NCBI GenBank assembly: GCA_035571515.1
Contig: DATNCQ010000099.1
Coordinates: 4,160-68,159 of the forward strand
Source of the DNA: Gp6-AA40 sp035571515
GTDB taxonomy: Bacteria > Acidobacteriota > Vicinamibacteria > Vicinamibacterales > UBA2999
DNA length: 64,000 nt
Reading direction: 5' to 3'
Below the pieces are notes generated by a model. The model did no database searches, had not been told where the DNA came from, and saw only the letters and a list, made by a program, of their open reading frames with translations. The position numbers and the translations under genes were made by a program. Shown here piece by piece: positions 44,501-52,504 of the stretch (the first letter of the stretch is position 1; each line of letters begins with the position of its first letter).

Positions 44501-44901
44501 GTCGAACGCGTATCCACGAGCGGCGCCTCACCCGTGACCTGCACTTGTTCCTCCACGGCGCTGACGCCCATCACCGGGTTGACGACCGGGTTGGCGTTCA
44601 CCTGCAGGACGATGCCGCTCTGCGCCCACGTGGCGAACCCCTGGAGGACCGCCTCGAGCCGGTACGGACCCAGCGGGAGGTTCGGCAGGACGTACGAGCC
44701 CGTTTCGTTCGACACGGTGGTTCGCGTGGCGCCTGTTTCCTGCTGGGTCACGGTGATCGTGACGCCCGGCAGGACGGCGCCGCTCTGATCGCGCACGGTG
44801 CCGCTGACGGTGGCGGTCGCCTGCGCCCACGCCGATGCAGAGGCGATCACGATCGCGAGGATCGTCAGCGCCAGCGATCGCACCAGACGAATCGATTTCA
44901 T
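41572..44901 (-). CDS. TonB-dependent receptor with carboxypeptidase-regulatory-like domain (subfamily B)
   Basis: The 1109-residue receptor from the ATG at 44901 follows GGAGG. The signal peptide ends A-W-A-Q at 27. Then come the regulatory-like domain (V-S-G-T-V-R-D-Q-S-G, L-P-G-V-T-I), a plug with L-P-L-N-A-R-Q and a long barrel ending V-K-Y-V-F. It is related to the 7093 receptor. The DUF6152 gene lies just upstream (32-base gap) behind a strong promoter-operator, so the two should be co-transcribed. Confidence 0.9.
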   Translation of the reverse strand: MKSIRLVRSLALTILAIVIASASAWAQATATVSGTVRDQSGAVLPGVTITVTQQETGATRTTVSNETGSYVLPNLPLGPYRLEAVLQGFATWAQSGIVLQVNANPVVNPVMGVSAVEEQVQVTGEAPLVDTRSTGVGTVVESERIVELPLNARQVTQLITLSGLAVQTISSPAFSMNTGVRISVAGGNDYGVSYSLDGAPHLNNFDGTGMHLPFPDALQEFKLATGAQEAGGTIRAGASVSAVTKSGTNALHGSAFEFGRDSRFNAPDPLSQRKDGLKRNQFGGTLGGPILRDKLFFFAGLQATTTRQNPLDQQAFVPTAAMMAGDFTTFASPACNGGRALALGAPFVGNRIDPSLISPAALNVSRKLPQPIDECGKVFWGAPVHENESQIPIRVDLLASQKHSFVVRYMLTTDDRTVPYDAAGNNVLVTNLPGSDDRAHNFTFGHTWVLNSSMVNSFRLLGNDVYANKPGPSFFGAPDVGINAYTYVPGYIRLIVNNGFNIGNGSFNSNTYTKVQNAGASDDFTVVRGAHQFGFGGHYLWTKSDSVANAWSVGSYTFTGQFTGNATADFITGRVAQHRQANPNPVRVTQPISAAYVQDTWKLNRVTLNYGVVWNPFLPMNFYDADVYNFDIDAFNKGTRSQVMKNAPPGFSYPGDPGFEGNSGVKSHYREFDPRVGFAWDVTGDGRTAVRAGAGLGHDYVHQYVHLNTSSVAPFRLTVNLPPGVSLDNPWASYPGGNAFPYVFNPANPAFPVYSSFLPLPADLKPTEQYSWDAGLQRQLTRRWFASATYLGTKILHQLNAEEMNPALNLGFAPCRLFDATIGADRDYPVCTTAANRDQRRLLNVQNRGVALGYVTQYSDVGYQNYNGLLLNTRFDVGTNVNLNANYTLSKCVALSPIGAVLNVGANHLHQPYQNNGPTEESLDEGPCLADRRHLFNATAVLRSPDFGGVLGLIASHWTASSVLQIRSGAPVNVLAGGDPALNGFTDNAPTQRPNVVAGVNPYADRDSLTSYFNIAAFSQPAPGTYGDAPFNMLRGPGFWQWDQSFVRGFNISGGNRIELRAEAINLTNRSNWANPIATLNNPATFGRITALAVGATPRIWQFAVKYVF

Positions 44902-44933
44902 CGACAACCTCCGGGTTAGATGATGACGGGCTG

Positions 44934-45338
44934 CTAGTCGAAGGTCTGGCCGGGCTGCTGGCCCCAGGTGAAGCCGTCTCTCGGCCGCTTCAGGGTGACC
45001 ATCCGGATGCGGTGGTCGGCGGGGTTCCGTCCCGGAGCCCCGGTGATGATCACGACGTCGCCGGCCTTGAGCGTCTCGCGCGTCACGCCGGTGCCATTCA
45101 ACTGGCCGGTGCCGCCCCACTCCACGTTGTAGGTGGTCACGGTGCCGTCCTTCTCCTTGACGCCCACGTGGACGAAGGAGTGCGGGTTGCGGAACACGAA
45201 CTGGACGATTTCGCCTTCGATCGTCGCCGACTGCGTTTCGAGGTAGGTGGCCGCGAACGAGTGATGCGCGGACGAGACGAGAGGACGCCCGAGCAACCCG
45301 GCGACGGCGGCGAGGAGAACGACGAGCACACGCTGCAT
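44934..45338 (-). CDS. Exported DUF6152-type protein
   Basis: The 134-residue product has a signal peptide ending S-S-A before H25-H26-S and N-P-H at 51-53. It is the near twin of the 29025 protein, and both are associated with TonB receptors behind LacI-type sites. AAGGAAGG provides the ribosome site. Confidence 0.83.
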   Translation of the reverse strand: MQRVLVVLLAAVAGLLGRPLVSSAHHSFAATYLETQSATIEGEIVQFVFRNPHSFVHVGVKEKDGTVTTYNVEWGGTGQLNGTGVTRETLKAGDVVIITGAPGRNPADHRIRMVTLKRPRDGFTWGQQPGQTFD

Positions 45339-45389
45339 GAACCTGCGCCTTCCTTCGAAGATGGCTGCGACCGGGTCGAGTGCTGGAGA

Positions 45390-45432
45390 GATATACCGCC
45401 GCGGCGTCGGCCTGTCAAGAAAACGTTTTCAA
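45390..45432 (-). promoter_or_regulatory. Strong sigma-70 promoter with LacI-type operator
   Basis: On the minus strand TTGACA (45413-45418) and TATATC (45390-45395) are exactly 17 bases apart. The palindrome GAAAACGTTTTC (45419-45430) abuts the upstream edge of the -35. It should drive the DUF6152 gene and TonB receptor downstream. Confidence 0.75.
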
Positions 45433-45485
45433 CTGGCAAAAACAGCAATTTCGGATTGCGGCGCATCCGTCCGCGGCCCGAACGC

Positions 45486-46517
45486 CTAGCGCGAGAACTC
45501 GAAGACCGACACGATCGGCGTCGAAACGTCGACGCCGGTGCCCGACGACTGCACGTCGCCGCTGACCGCATAGAAGCGGTTGGCGATCACGGCGGCGGCG
45601 ACGCCGTGGCGCGCAATCGCCATCGGCGGCAGCATCGACCACGTATTGCTGGCCGGGTCGTACTCTTCGAAGGTGCGGAAGACGGTCTGCTGCTGCGGAT
45701 CCTGGAACTCGCCGCCCGCGATATAGATGCGGTTGTTGTAGACGCCGTAGGCGAGCGCGCTGCGCGTGGTCGGCATGCGCGCGCCGGGCGTGCCCCAGGT
45801 GTCGGTCGCCGGATCGTAGATCTCGACGATGGCAGTGTCGGAGGCGAGGGAGATGAAGGCGGCGCCGACGCGACCGCCAATCACGTAGATCTTGCCGTTG
45901 ACCGCGCCGATGGCCGCGTGGTTGCGCGGTGTCGGCATCGGCGTCAGCTCCTTCCACGTGTTGGTCGCCGGGTCGTACGCCTGGACCGTGCCGAGACCGC
46001 GCTGCGGTGTCGCGAAGCTGAGAAAATTCTCCTTCGCCCAGGGCTGCGTCGTCGCGCCGCCGATGACGTAGATCCGGTCGCCGACAGCGGCCGCGACGGC
46101 CGCGCCGCGCTTGATCGGCATCGGCGCCAGCGCCTTCCACGCATCCTGCGCCGGGTTGTACTCCCACGCGTTGTCAATCGGGACCCAGGCCGCGCCGCCG
46201 GTCTGCGGGTAGACGAAGCCGCCGAACACATAGATGCGGCCGTTGTAGCTCGCGATCGCCGTGTGATGCGCCGGCAGCGTCATCGGCTTCTTCTTCGCCC
46301 ACTTGTCGGCCGCGGGGTCGTACTCGTAGACGAGCCCCGCCGGATGCCAGAGCGGGATGAGCCCGGCGAAGACGTACAGCTTTCCGCCGGCGGCCGCGCC
46401 AAGCAGCTCTTCCCGCGGCTCGGGAAACGGCGCGACGTTTTTCCACGTGCCCTGCGCGGCGGCGGTCGACGCCGCTGCCAGGACGATCAGCACGGACGCA
46501 ATCGCTCGTGTCGTCAT
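45486..46517 (-). CDS. Exported kelch-repeat beta-propeller protein
   Basis: The 343-residue protein has a signal peptide ending A-A-A-Q and about six kelch repeats (G-K-L-Y-V-F-A-G, G-R-I-Y-V-F-G-G, D-R-I-Y-V-I-G-G, G-K-I-Y-V-I-G-G, N-R-I-Y-I-A-G-G), each followed by Y-D-P-A...W. It is presumably periplasmic and may bind carbohydrate or protein, or resemble kelch sugar-acid mutarotases. It overlaps the preceding gene by ATGA, so it is translationally coupled to the GDTLVV-type protein, and belongs to the operon starting at 47966. Confidence 0.82.
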   Translation of the reverse strand: MTTRAIASVLIVLAAASTAAAQGTWKNVAPFPEPREELLGAAAGGKLYVFAGLIPLWHPAGLVYEYDPAADKWAKKKPMTLPAHHTAIASYNGRIYVFGGFVYPQTGGAAWVPIDNAWEYNPAQDAWKALAPMPIKRGAAVAAAVGDRIYVIGGATTQPWAKENFLSFATPQRGLGTVQAYDPATNTWKELTPMPTPRNHAAIGAVNGKIYVIGGRVGAAFISLASDTAIVEIYDPATDTWGTPGARMPTTRSALAYGVYNNRIYIAGGEFQDPQQQTVFRTFEEYDPASNTWSMLPPMAIARHGVAAAVIANRFYAVSGDVQSSGTGVDVSTPIVSVFEFSR

Positions 46518-47458
46518 CGTTTCCCCGCCGCGTGATCGCGGAATTCGTTGAACTTCTGCTCGTCGCTCGGGACGCAGCGATCCTCGAGGATGCCCGACCA
46601 GCCGCCGATCGCCATCTTGTCCTTCGGAATGAGCGTCCACACCTTCAGGCTGCTCTTCCACGGCGCCGCGTAGGTCGCCGGGTCGGTGAGCGTCAACTGG
46701 ACGCGGAGCCGATTGGGGCTGGGTCGATCCCATCGCTCCTCGAGCACCGCCTTCTCGCTGACCGGATAGCCGTACTGGTCGAGCCACTGCCGATCGTCGA
46801 AGCCGGTCGACGTGACCACGAGCGTGTCGCCTTCCCAGCGCGCCGTCGAATAGCCGTTGTACCGCGGCAGGTAGTCGTCCACGTTCGGCAGCTTCCGCCC
46901 GTCGAGCCAGATTTCGCGGTTGTCCCACGTCCACTCGAACCGCTGCACGATGCGGTCGTTCGCCTGGGAATGCACCATCTCCATCGTGGCGCCGCCGCCG
47001 GAGAACGTGATGAGGCGCGCCAGTCCGAGCGGCTCGCAGCGCGCCTCCGGGTCGTTGCCGAACGCGGGCAGCACCGCGCGACGCATGCCGACATCGAGAT
47101 CGGTCCGGCGGTTCGCTTCTTCGCTTCCCAACTCGAAGCCGCGACCGGGCTTGTTCATCTGGAAACGGCGCTCGCCCTCGGCGGTGCGCGCCGGCGGCGC
47201 GCCGAGAAATCCGTACGACGCCGGCGGCCACGGACCGGGGTCCGCGCATTCGGGGCAGCGGGGCAGCCCGTAGGCCTGCGGGTTGCGCGCCCACAGGCCG
47301 TTGAAGTCGCGCTTGTTGTAGGCGCGCTTGTCGGTGTCGGAGGAGGTGAAGGCGTCCTGCGCATTCCCGCGCGGAGGCGGTGCCTGCGCGACGGCGGTCT
47401 GCACCAGCGCCGCCGCCGTAATGCACATCAACGCGAGCGTCTTCGTCACATTCGCCAT
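46514..47458 (-). CDS. Exported protein of the GxW/RWxGDTLVV family
   Basis: The 314-residue product has a signal peptide ending A-V-A-Q, F-N-G-L-W, W-E-G-D-T-L-V-V-T-S-T-G-F and L-E-E-R-W-D-R-P-S. A C-P-E-C pair near residue 65 is absent from the other members and may be a disulfide or metal site. It lies between DUF6152 and kelch genes in one operon. Family function is unknown. Confidence 0.68.
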   Translation of the reverse strand: MANVTKTLALMCITAAALVQTAVAQAPPPRGNAQDAFTSSDTDKRAYNKRDFNGLWARNPQAYGLPRCPECADPGPWPPASYGFLGAPPARTAEGERRFQMNKPGRGFELGSEEANRRTDLDVGMRRAVLPAFGNDPEARCEPLGLARLITFSGGGATMEMVHSQANDRIVQRFEWTWDNREIWLDGRKLPNVDDYLPRYNGYSTARWEGDTLVVTSTGFDDRQWLDQYGYPVSEKAVLEERWDRPSPNRLRVQLTLTDPATYAAPWKSSLKVWTLIPKDKMAIGGWSGILEDRCVPSDEQKFNEFRDHAAGKR

Positions 47459-47477
47459 CGCTCTTCCTCGCCTGTCG

Positions 47478-47966
47478 TTACTGCGCCGACGCGGACTGGC
47501 CGGGCAGCTTCTTCTCGCCCTGCGGCTGCAGGCCGTCGGGCACGCCGTCGAGATCGACCGCCTTCACGTCGCCGCGGTCGCCGACGATGTTCTCGCCCTT
47601 GTCGTTCTCGATCTTCATCACGATCCCGCTGTGGCCGCCGGCGCGTGAGGTGCCGACGAACAGCTTGACGCGCGTCCCGCTCTTCAGCGCGTCCACGCTG
47701 CGGCCGCGCGTCCAGCCCGCGCGCGCGAGCACCGAGGGATTGGTCAGCAGCTCGGAGACCCAGTGCTCGACCGTCCCGTCCTTCGTCGTCCGATCGAAGG
47801 TCATGGTGGGATGCGGGTTCTGATAGCTGAACGCCGTCACGGTCGCCCACGTGCTCCACAGATGCGTCGTGTCGTAGGAGATGGCGCTGCCATGATGCGC
47901 GAAGGCCAGCGATGAGACGGCGAGGAGCATGCTGCCGAGCAGCGTCGCGCGCAGGGCGTGTTTCAT
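47478..47966 (-). CDS. Exported DUF6152-type protein, extended
   Basis: The 162-residue protein from the ATG at 47966 is the longest and most divergent of the eight paralogues. The signal peptide ends A-F-A before H24-H25-G, with Gly replacing Ser. N-P-H is at 50-52, and a Lys/Gln-rich C-terminal extension follows. It heads the operon DUF6152, GDTLVV protein, kelch, behind a promoter-operator. Confidence 0.76.
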   Translation of the reverse strand: MKHALRATLLGSMLLAVSSLAFAHHGSAISYDTTHLWSTWATVTAFSYQNPHPTMTFDRTTKDGTVEHWVSELLTNPSVLARAGWTRGRSVDALKSGTRVKLFVGTSRAGGHSGIVMKIENDKGENIVGDRGDVKAVDLDGVPDGLQPQGEKKLPGQSASAQ

Positions 47967-47974
47967 GGGGCGGC

Positions 47975-48011
47975 AGTGTACGCCTTCCGGGCGGGTTCGT
48001 AAAACGATTTC
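47975..48011 (-). promoter_or_regulatory. Sigma-70 promoter with overlapping LacI-type operator
   Basis: On the minus strand TTTACG (47998-48003) and TACACT (47975-47980) are 17 bases apart. The imperfect palindrome TGAAATCGTTTTACG (about 47998-48012) covers the -35. The transcription start would lie near 47968, only a base or two before the ATG, so the mRNA may be close to leaderless. Confidence 0.65.
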
Positions 48012-48058
48012 ATGGAACGAAATCGCGCCGGCGGCGCCGGCGCGCGTTGCTGTCGGGC

Positions 48059-48550
48059 TCACAGGTTGTAGGCCATGATGCGGCCGGCCGCGATGATCGA
48101 AAACCACAGGACGAGCGACAGCAGGCCGGCCATGCGCGCGCGAAACGGCGGCGTCGCCACGCCGTCCCACTGCTCGCGCTGCCGATCGACGGTCGCGTGG
48201 AAGACGACGATGTTGATCGCGCCGAGGACGAGGAGGCCAATCTTGATGCGGAAGTACGTGCTGGCGTACGCGTCGGCGGCGCGCGACGCGAACAGCAGGC
48301 TGCCGGTGACGATCATCACCGTGAACCCCGCAGTCATCCACGGACGTATCTGGCCGAAGACGTACGACACGCGATCGCCGCGCATCGTGACGCCGAGCAG
48401 GCGCAGGTCGAACCAGAGAATGGTGCCGACCGACAGGGCGAGGCCGAGGACGTGCGTCCCTTCGATGAGCGGATACGCATAGGCGGACGTGCGGAGCGCC
48501 GTACTGAGCGTCGTGTCCTGCAGCCAGAGGCACCAGTGCGCGAGCGGCAT
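48059..48550 (-). CDS. DUF6644-like four-helix membrane protein
   Basis: The 163-residue protein has four hydrophobic segments; the first contains E-G-T-H-V-L-G-L and then D-L-R-L-L-G, strong DUF6644-like features. The C-terminus has A-G-R-I-M-A-Y. It is divergent from a paralogue at 48632, with 81 bases between them that include a LacI-type site. A TATAAT box lies 11 bases before the ATG, so the leader is very short. Function is unknown; the recurring His suggests haem or quinone interaction, by analogy only. Confidence 0.68.
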   Translation of the reverse strand: MPLAHWCLWLQDTTLSTALRTSAYAYPLIEGTHVLGLALSVGTILWFDLRLLGVTMRGDRVSYVFGQIRPWMTAGFTVMIVTGSLLFASRAADAYASTYFRIKIGLLVLGAINIVVFHATVDRQREQWDGVATPPFRARMAGLLSLVLWFSIIAAGRIMAYNL

Positions 48551-48561
48551 GGGCGGACGCC

Positions 48562-48598
48562 ATTATAGGCAAAAAGACTTGATGTAAACGATTAAAAT
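48562..48598. promoter_or_regulatory. Divergent promoter region with LacI-type operator
   Basis: The near-palindrome TGTAAACGATTAAA (48583-48596) overlaps TTTACA, the -35 of a minus-strand promoter whose -10 is TATAAT (48562-48567). TAAAAT (48593-48598) may be the plus-strand -10. One operator could therefore control both DUF6644-like genes and the MBL, Gfo/Idh and MFS genes beyond. Confidence 0.65.
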
Positions 48599-48631
48599 GC
48601 GCTAAGGTGAGCGGCCTACCCGCTCGCGCCG

Positions 48632-49117
48632 ATGGTCTGGGACACACTGCAGCCGTACGTGACACGCCTCGGCAACACGCCGTTCGCGCTGTGGCTCGGC
48701 ATGTCGACGTGGCGGATCGCGGGCCTGCTCACCGTGCATTTGTTCGGGTTGACGCTGCTGCTCGGGACGGTGGTGCTCTCGTCGCTGAACCTGCTGGGGC
48801 TGTTCCAGCCCGGCAAACCGCCGGCGCAGGTGCGCCGCGAGATGCAGCCAGTCATGCTGATCGGCCTGGCGATCATGCTCGCGAGCGGCGCCCTGATCTT
48901 CACCGGCGGGGCGGAAGCGTACTTTGCGGGCTACTGGTTCCGGTTGAAGATGCTGCTGCTGCTCGTGGCGGTGACGTTCCAACTCACGATCTACCAGCTC
49001 GTCTCGCGCCGCGCGGCGCCGCGGCTGCCGCGCATCGCGCAGCGGCTGGCTGGCGCCGTCATGTTGCTGCTCTGGTTCGGCGTCGCGTGCGCGGGGCGCG
49101 CGATCGCCTTTTTCTAG
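48632..49117 (+). CDS. DUF6644-like four-helix membrane protein
   Basis: This 161-residue four-helix protein has T-V-H-L-F-G-L-T-L-L in helix 1 and a C-terminal C-A-G-R-A-I-A-F. It resembles the divergent neighbour and the 2438 protein. It heads a plus-strand run: MBL protein (9-base gap), then Gfo/Idh/MocA and MFS genes. Role unknown. Confidence 0.65.
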   Translation: MVWDTLQPYVTRLGNTPFALWLGMSTWRIAGLLTVHLFGLTLLLGTVVLSSLNLLGLFQPGKPPAQVRREMQPVMLIGLAIMLASGALIFTGGAEAYFAGYWFRLKMLLLLVAVTFQLTIYQLVSRRAAPRLPRIAQRLAGAVMLLLWFGVACAGRAIAFF

Positions 49118-49126
49118 GATCGGCCG

Positions 49127-50035
49127 ATGCACCTGCGCGCGATCGTGATGCGGCGTGTCAAGGCCGCCGTCCTCGTGGCGACCGTCATCCTGGCTGCCGA
49201 AGGCGGTCTCGCGCAGCAGCCGCAGGTGCAGACGCCCGCGGCGCCGGCGCCGCCGCCGACGCTCGTGAAGATCCGCGACGACATCTACGTCATTCAGAAC
49301 GTCAACCACATCGTCGCGGAAATCGGGCAGAACGGCGGCAACATCACGCTGCTGCTGACCAATGACGGCGTCGTGCTGATCGACACCAAGAACGAACGGA
49401 TGCACGACGACGTGGTGGCAAAAATCCGCACGCTGACGGACAAGCCGATCAGGTACGCTGTGCTGACGCACAACCATGCGGACCACTCCGGCGGAGCGGC
49501 GCGCCTGCAGGCGGACGGCGTCACCATCGTTGGCTCCGCCGGCACGCGCGAGAACATGGTGCGTGGCAACCAGCCAGGGGCGCCGCAGATTGCCTACTCC
49601 GGCTCGTCGCAGATTGTGCTCGGGGGGAAGGAGCTCCAGCTGCGGGAGCTGCGCGGCCACACCCGCGGCGACACGGTGGTCATGATTCCGTCGGCGCGCG
49701 TCGTGGCCGCCGGCGATCTGGTGACGACGCCCGATACGATTCCGCCGATCGTCAACTACGGGGACGGCGGCAGCTGGTCGGACCTGGGACGCGCGCTCGA
49801 CGAGGTGGCGCGCCTCGATTTCGATACGCTGATCGGCGGACACGGACCGCCGCTGACGAAGGCCCAGTTTCTCGAGTTCCGCGACCGCATCGCGGCGATT
49901 CGCGAGCGCGTGCGAGCGTTGAACCGCGAGCGGAAGAGCCAGGACGAGATCACACAGACGCTCCTGAAAGAGTTCAACTGGGGGACCGGACCCGCGGCGG
50001 GCAATATCGCCGGCATGATGCAGGAACTTCGCTAG
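49127..50035 (+). CDS. Exported MBL-fold hydrolase
   Basis: The 302-residue protein has a signal peptide ending G-L-A-Q and an intact motif L-T-H115-N-H117-A-D119-H120-S-G-G. It also has G-H-T-R-G-D, A-G-D-L and G-G-H-G, so a binuclear zinc site is expected, unlike the proteins at 23232 and 37653. It is probably periplasmic; many such proteins hydrolyse lactones or esters. A second ATG at 49148 is possible. It lies between DUF6644-like and Gfo/Idh genes. Confidence 0.8.
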   Translation: MHLRAIVMRRVKAAVLVATVILAAEGGLAQQPQVQTPAAPAPPPTLVKIRDDIYVIQNVNHIVAEIGQNGGNITLLLTNDGVVLIDTKNERMHDDVVAKIRTLTDKPIRYAVLTHNHADHSGGAARLQADGVTIVGSAGTRENMVRGNQPGAPQIAYSGSSQIVLGGKELQLRELRGHTRGDTVVMIPSARVVAAGDLVTTPDTIPPIVNYGDGGSWSDLGRALDEVARLDFDTLIGGHGPPLTKAQFLEFRDRIAAIRERVRALNRERKSQDEITQTLLKEFNWGTGPAAGNIAGMMQELR

Positions 50036-50107
50036 GCCGACCTGAAGGTCGGCCTCTACGTACACGAGGCTACGGAGCACGAGGCTAGGGACACGAGGCA
50101 CACGGCA
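50035..50107. repeat. GGCCGACC hairpin element plus CACGAGGCTA tandem repeats
   Basis: The hairpin (50035-50061) has arms GGCCGACC/GGTCGGCC, loop TGAA and flank TCTACGT. Its first G is the last base of the TAG stop codon. It is followed by three imperfect CACGAGGCTA-type repeats up to two bases before the next ATG. Confidence 0.85.
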
Positions 50108-50108
50108 C

Positions 50109-51170
50109 ATGAAGCAGATCAACGTGGGAATCATCGGGACCGGCTGGTGCGGCGGCATCCGCGCCGTGGCGTCGGCGTCGAGCCCGTGGGTCAAGGAACT
50201 GCACATCGCCGAGACCCGCGAGGAGCGGCTCAAGGAGGTGGCGGCGCAGACCCACCCGGTCACGGCGACGAGCGACTACCGGCGCATCATCGAGAACCCG
50301 TCCATCGACGCGGTCATGATTTCGACGACGCCGGAGGGGACGCATTACCCGTTTGCGAAGGAAGCGATGCTCGCCGGCAAGCACGTGTTTCTCGAGAAGC
50401 CGATCGCCATCGAGCTGGCCGAGGCCGACGACCTGATTCACCTCTCGCGGGAGAGGAACCTGCGGTTCACCATCGGCTACTCGCAGCGGTTCAACCCGAA
50501 GTTCGCCTACGTCAAGCGCTCGCTCGAAGACGGCACGATTGGCGAACCGGTCAGCGCGCTGGTCAGCCGGCACATCACCCGCAACCTCGGCAAGAAGATC
50601 AGCGGCCGCGTGAAGCTCTCGCCCGCGGCCATGGAATCGACGCACGATCTCGACTTCGTGCTGTGGTGTCTCGAGCCCCGCAAGCCGATCCGCGTCTACG
50701 CGCAGGAAGTGTGGAAGATCATGAAGGCGCAGTACAACGCTCCTGACTGCGTCTGGATGATCGTCACCATGGACGACGGCACGGTCTTCACCGTCGGCGG
50801 CGGCTGGGTGCTGCCGCCGGCCTATCCGAACTTCGCGTCGACATGGATCGAGTTCGTCGGCACCGAAGGGGCCTTGATGGTCGACGACACGCATCGCGAC
50901 GTGTACGTGTCGAACATGAAGAACGGCATCCAGTTCCCGATGTCGACCATGCCGGGCGAAAAGGTCAATCACGTGTACGCGGGACCGATGGAGGCCGAGA
51001 CGCTGCACTTCCTCGAGTGCGTCGCGACCGGCAAGGCGCCGCTCGTCACCGCCGAACAGGCGCGCATGGTCATGCAGCTCTACAAGGCGGCCGACGAGTC
51101 CGTCGAGACCAACCGGCCGGTCGACCTGAGGATCGCCGACGTGCCAACGCTCGCCACGACCAGCGCGTAG
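50109..51170 (+). CDS. Gfo/Idh/MocA-family NAD(P)-dependent oxidoreductase
   Basis: The 353-residue protein has a Rossmann N-terminus (V-G-I-I-G-T-G-W-C-G) and the diagnostic E96-K97-P98. The C-terminal alpha/beta substrate domain has H-D-L-D-F-V (about 180-185). Such enzymes oxidise or reduce sugars, inositols and related polyols. No signal peptide is evident, so it is cytoplasmic. The MFS gene follows after 13 bases, suggesting import and oxidation of the same compound. Confidence 0.88.
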   Translation: MKQINVGIIGTGWCGGIRAVASASSPWVKELHIAETREERLKEVAAQTHPVTATSDYRRIIENPSIDAVMISTTPEGTHYPFAKEAMLAGKHVFLEKPIAIELAEADDLIHLSRERNLRFTIGYSQRFNPKFAYVKRSLEDGTIGEPVSALVSRHITRNLGKKISGRVKLSPAAMESTHDLDFVLWCLEPRKPIRVYAQEVWKIMKAQYNAPDCVWMIVTMDDGTVFTVGGGWVLPPAYPNFASTWIEFVGTEGALMVDDTHRDVYVSNMKNGIQFPMSTMPGEKVNHVYAGPMEAETLHFLECVATGKAPLVTAEQARMVMQLYKAADESVETNRPVDLRIADVPTLATTSA

Positions 51171-51183
51171 CACGAGGATCACG

Positions 51184-52503
51184 ATGGGGGCTCACGACGC
51201 CATCGTCGACGCTGCGCCCCGCGCCGTCAGCCTCGCCACCAGCGTCACGCGAACGCGCTGGTGGATGCTCGTGCTCTTCAGCCTGATGTACCTGATCTGC
51301 TACCTCGATCGGGGCATCATCTCCGTCGCGCAGCCGGAGATGCGTCAGGCCTTCGGCCTGACCCTCGGGCAGATGGGCCTCGTGCTCGCCGCATTCACGT
51401 GGGCGTATGCGATCGGGCAGATTCCGATCGGGTGGCTTGGCGATCGGTTCGGGCCCAAGCGCGTGCTCACGGCGCTGATCGTCTCGACGTCGGCGTGCGC
51501 GATTCTCACCGGCGCCGCGGTCGGACTCTGGTCGCTCTTCGCCGCCAGGTTCCTGCTCGGCATCGCCGAGTCCGGCGCCTTCCCGGTCGCGAGCCGCGGC
51601 ATGCAGCTCTGGTTCGCGCCGTCGGAGCGCGGTCGCATCCAGGGCGTCACGCACTTCTTCAGCCGGTTTGCGGTCGCAATCACGCCGCTGACGGCCGGCG
51701 GCCTGCTCGTCGCCTACGGATTTCGCGTGATGTTCTACGTCTTCGGCGCGATCGGGTTCCTCTGGGTGGCGGCGTTCATGTGGTTCTACCGTGAGCGGCC
51801 GGAGGATCACCCGCGCGTGAGCCGCGCGGAGCTCGCGCACATCCGCGGCGTCGACGAGGCCGGGCAGATCAGGTCGGCCGGCGCGGACCGTCCGGTCACC
51901 CCGTGGCGCCGCATCCTCACGTCGCCGAACATGTGGTGGATTGCGCTCGGCTATGCGTGTTTCTTCTTCGGCACCAACTTCTACCTCACGTGGTATCCGA
52001 CCTACCTGCGCGAGCACCGCGGCCTGTCGGTGGCGGCGCTCGGCTTCTGGGGCTCGATTCCGCTCTTCGCGGGGATGGCCGGCGACGTCGTCGGTGGATC
52101 GATTTCCGACCTCATTCTGAAGCGCACGCGCAACGCGAAGCTGGCCCGGCGCGGCGTCGCCGTCCCCGGATTCCTCCTTGCGGGCGTCTTCGTGATTCCG
52201 GCAGCGACGGTGAGCGACACGACGCTCTCGATCCTCCTGCTGGCCACGTCGTTCTTCTTCCTGGAATGGGTGATCGGCCCCGCATGGGCGGTGCCGATGG
52301 ACGTCGGCGGCCGGTTCAGCGGCACCGTGACCGGCGTCATGAACATGGCGGGCGCGCTCGCCGCGTCGCTCACGGCGATTGTCTACGGATCGCTCTTCGG
52401 CGCGGGTTACTGGGTGGCGCCGTTCCTGGTGAGCGCTGCGGTCATGGGCCTCGGCGCCCTCATCTGGCTGGTCCTGATCGACCCCGACCGCAGCGTTGCG
52501 TGA
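51184..52503 (+). CDS. MFS permease of the anion:cation symporter (sugar-acid) type
   Basis: The 439-residue product has about 12 hydrophobic segments. W-L-G-D-R-F-G-P-K-R matches the MFS loop 2-3 signature. Y-L-D-R-G-I-I-S in helix 1 and G-I-A-E-S-G-A-F-P in helix 4 resemble ExuT/GudP-like symporters of hexuronates, glucarate and similar anions. It is co-directional with Gfo/Idh/MocA. Its stop is one base from the convergent MBL stop at 52505, leaving no intergenic terminator. Confidence 0.85.
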   Translation: MGAHDAIVDAAPRAVSLATSVTRTRWWMLVLFSLMYLICYLDRGIISVAQPEMRQAFGLTLGQMGLVLAAFTWAYAIGQIPIGWLGDRFGPKRVLTALIVSTSACAILTGAAVGLWSLFAARFLLGIAESGAFPVASRGMQLWFAPSERGRIQGVTHFFSRFAVAITPLTAGGLLVAYGFRVMFYVFGAIGFLWVAAFMWFYRERPEDHPRVSRAELAHIRGVDEAGQIRSAGADRPVTPWRRILTSPNMWWIALGYACFFFGTNFYLTWYPTYLREHRGLSVAALGFWGSIPLFAGMAGDVVGGSISDLILKRTRNAKLARRGVAVPGFLLAGVFVIPAATVSDTTLSILLLATSFFFLEWVIGPAWAVPMDVGGRFSGTVTGVMNMAGALAASLTAIVYGSLFGAGYWVAPFLVSAAVMGLGALIWLVLIDPDRSVA

Positions 52504-52504
52504 T

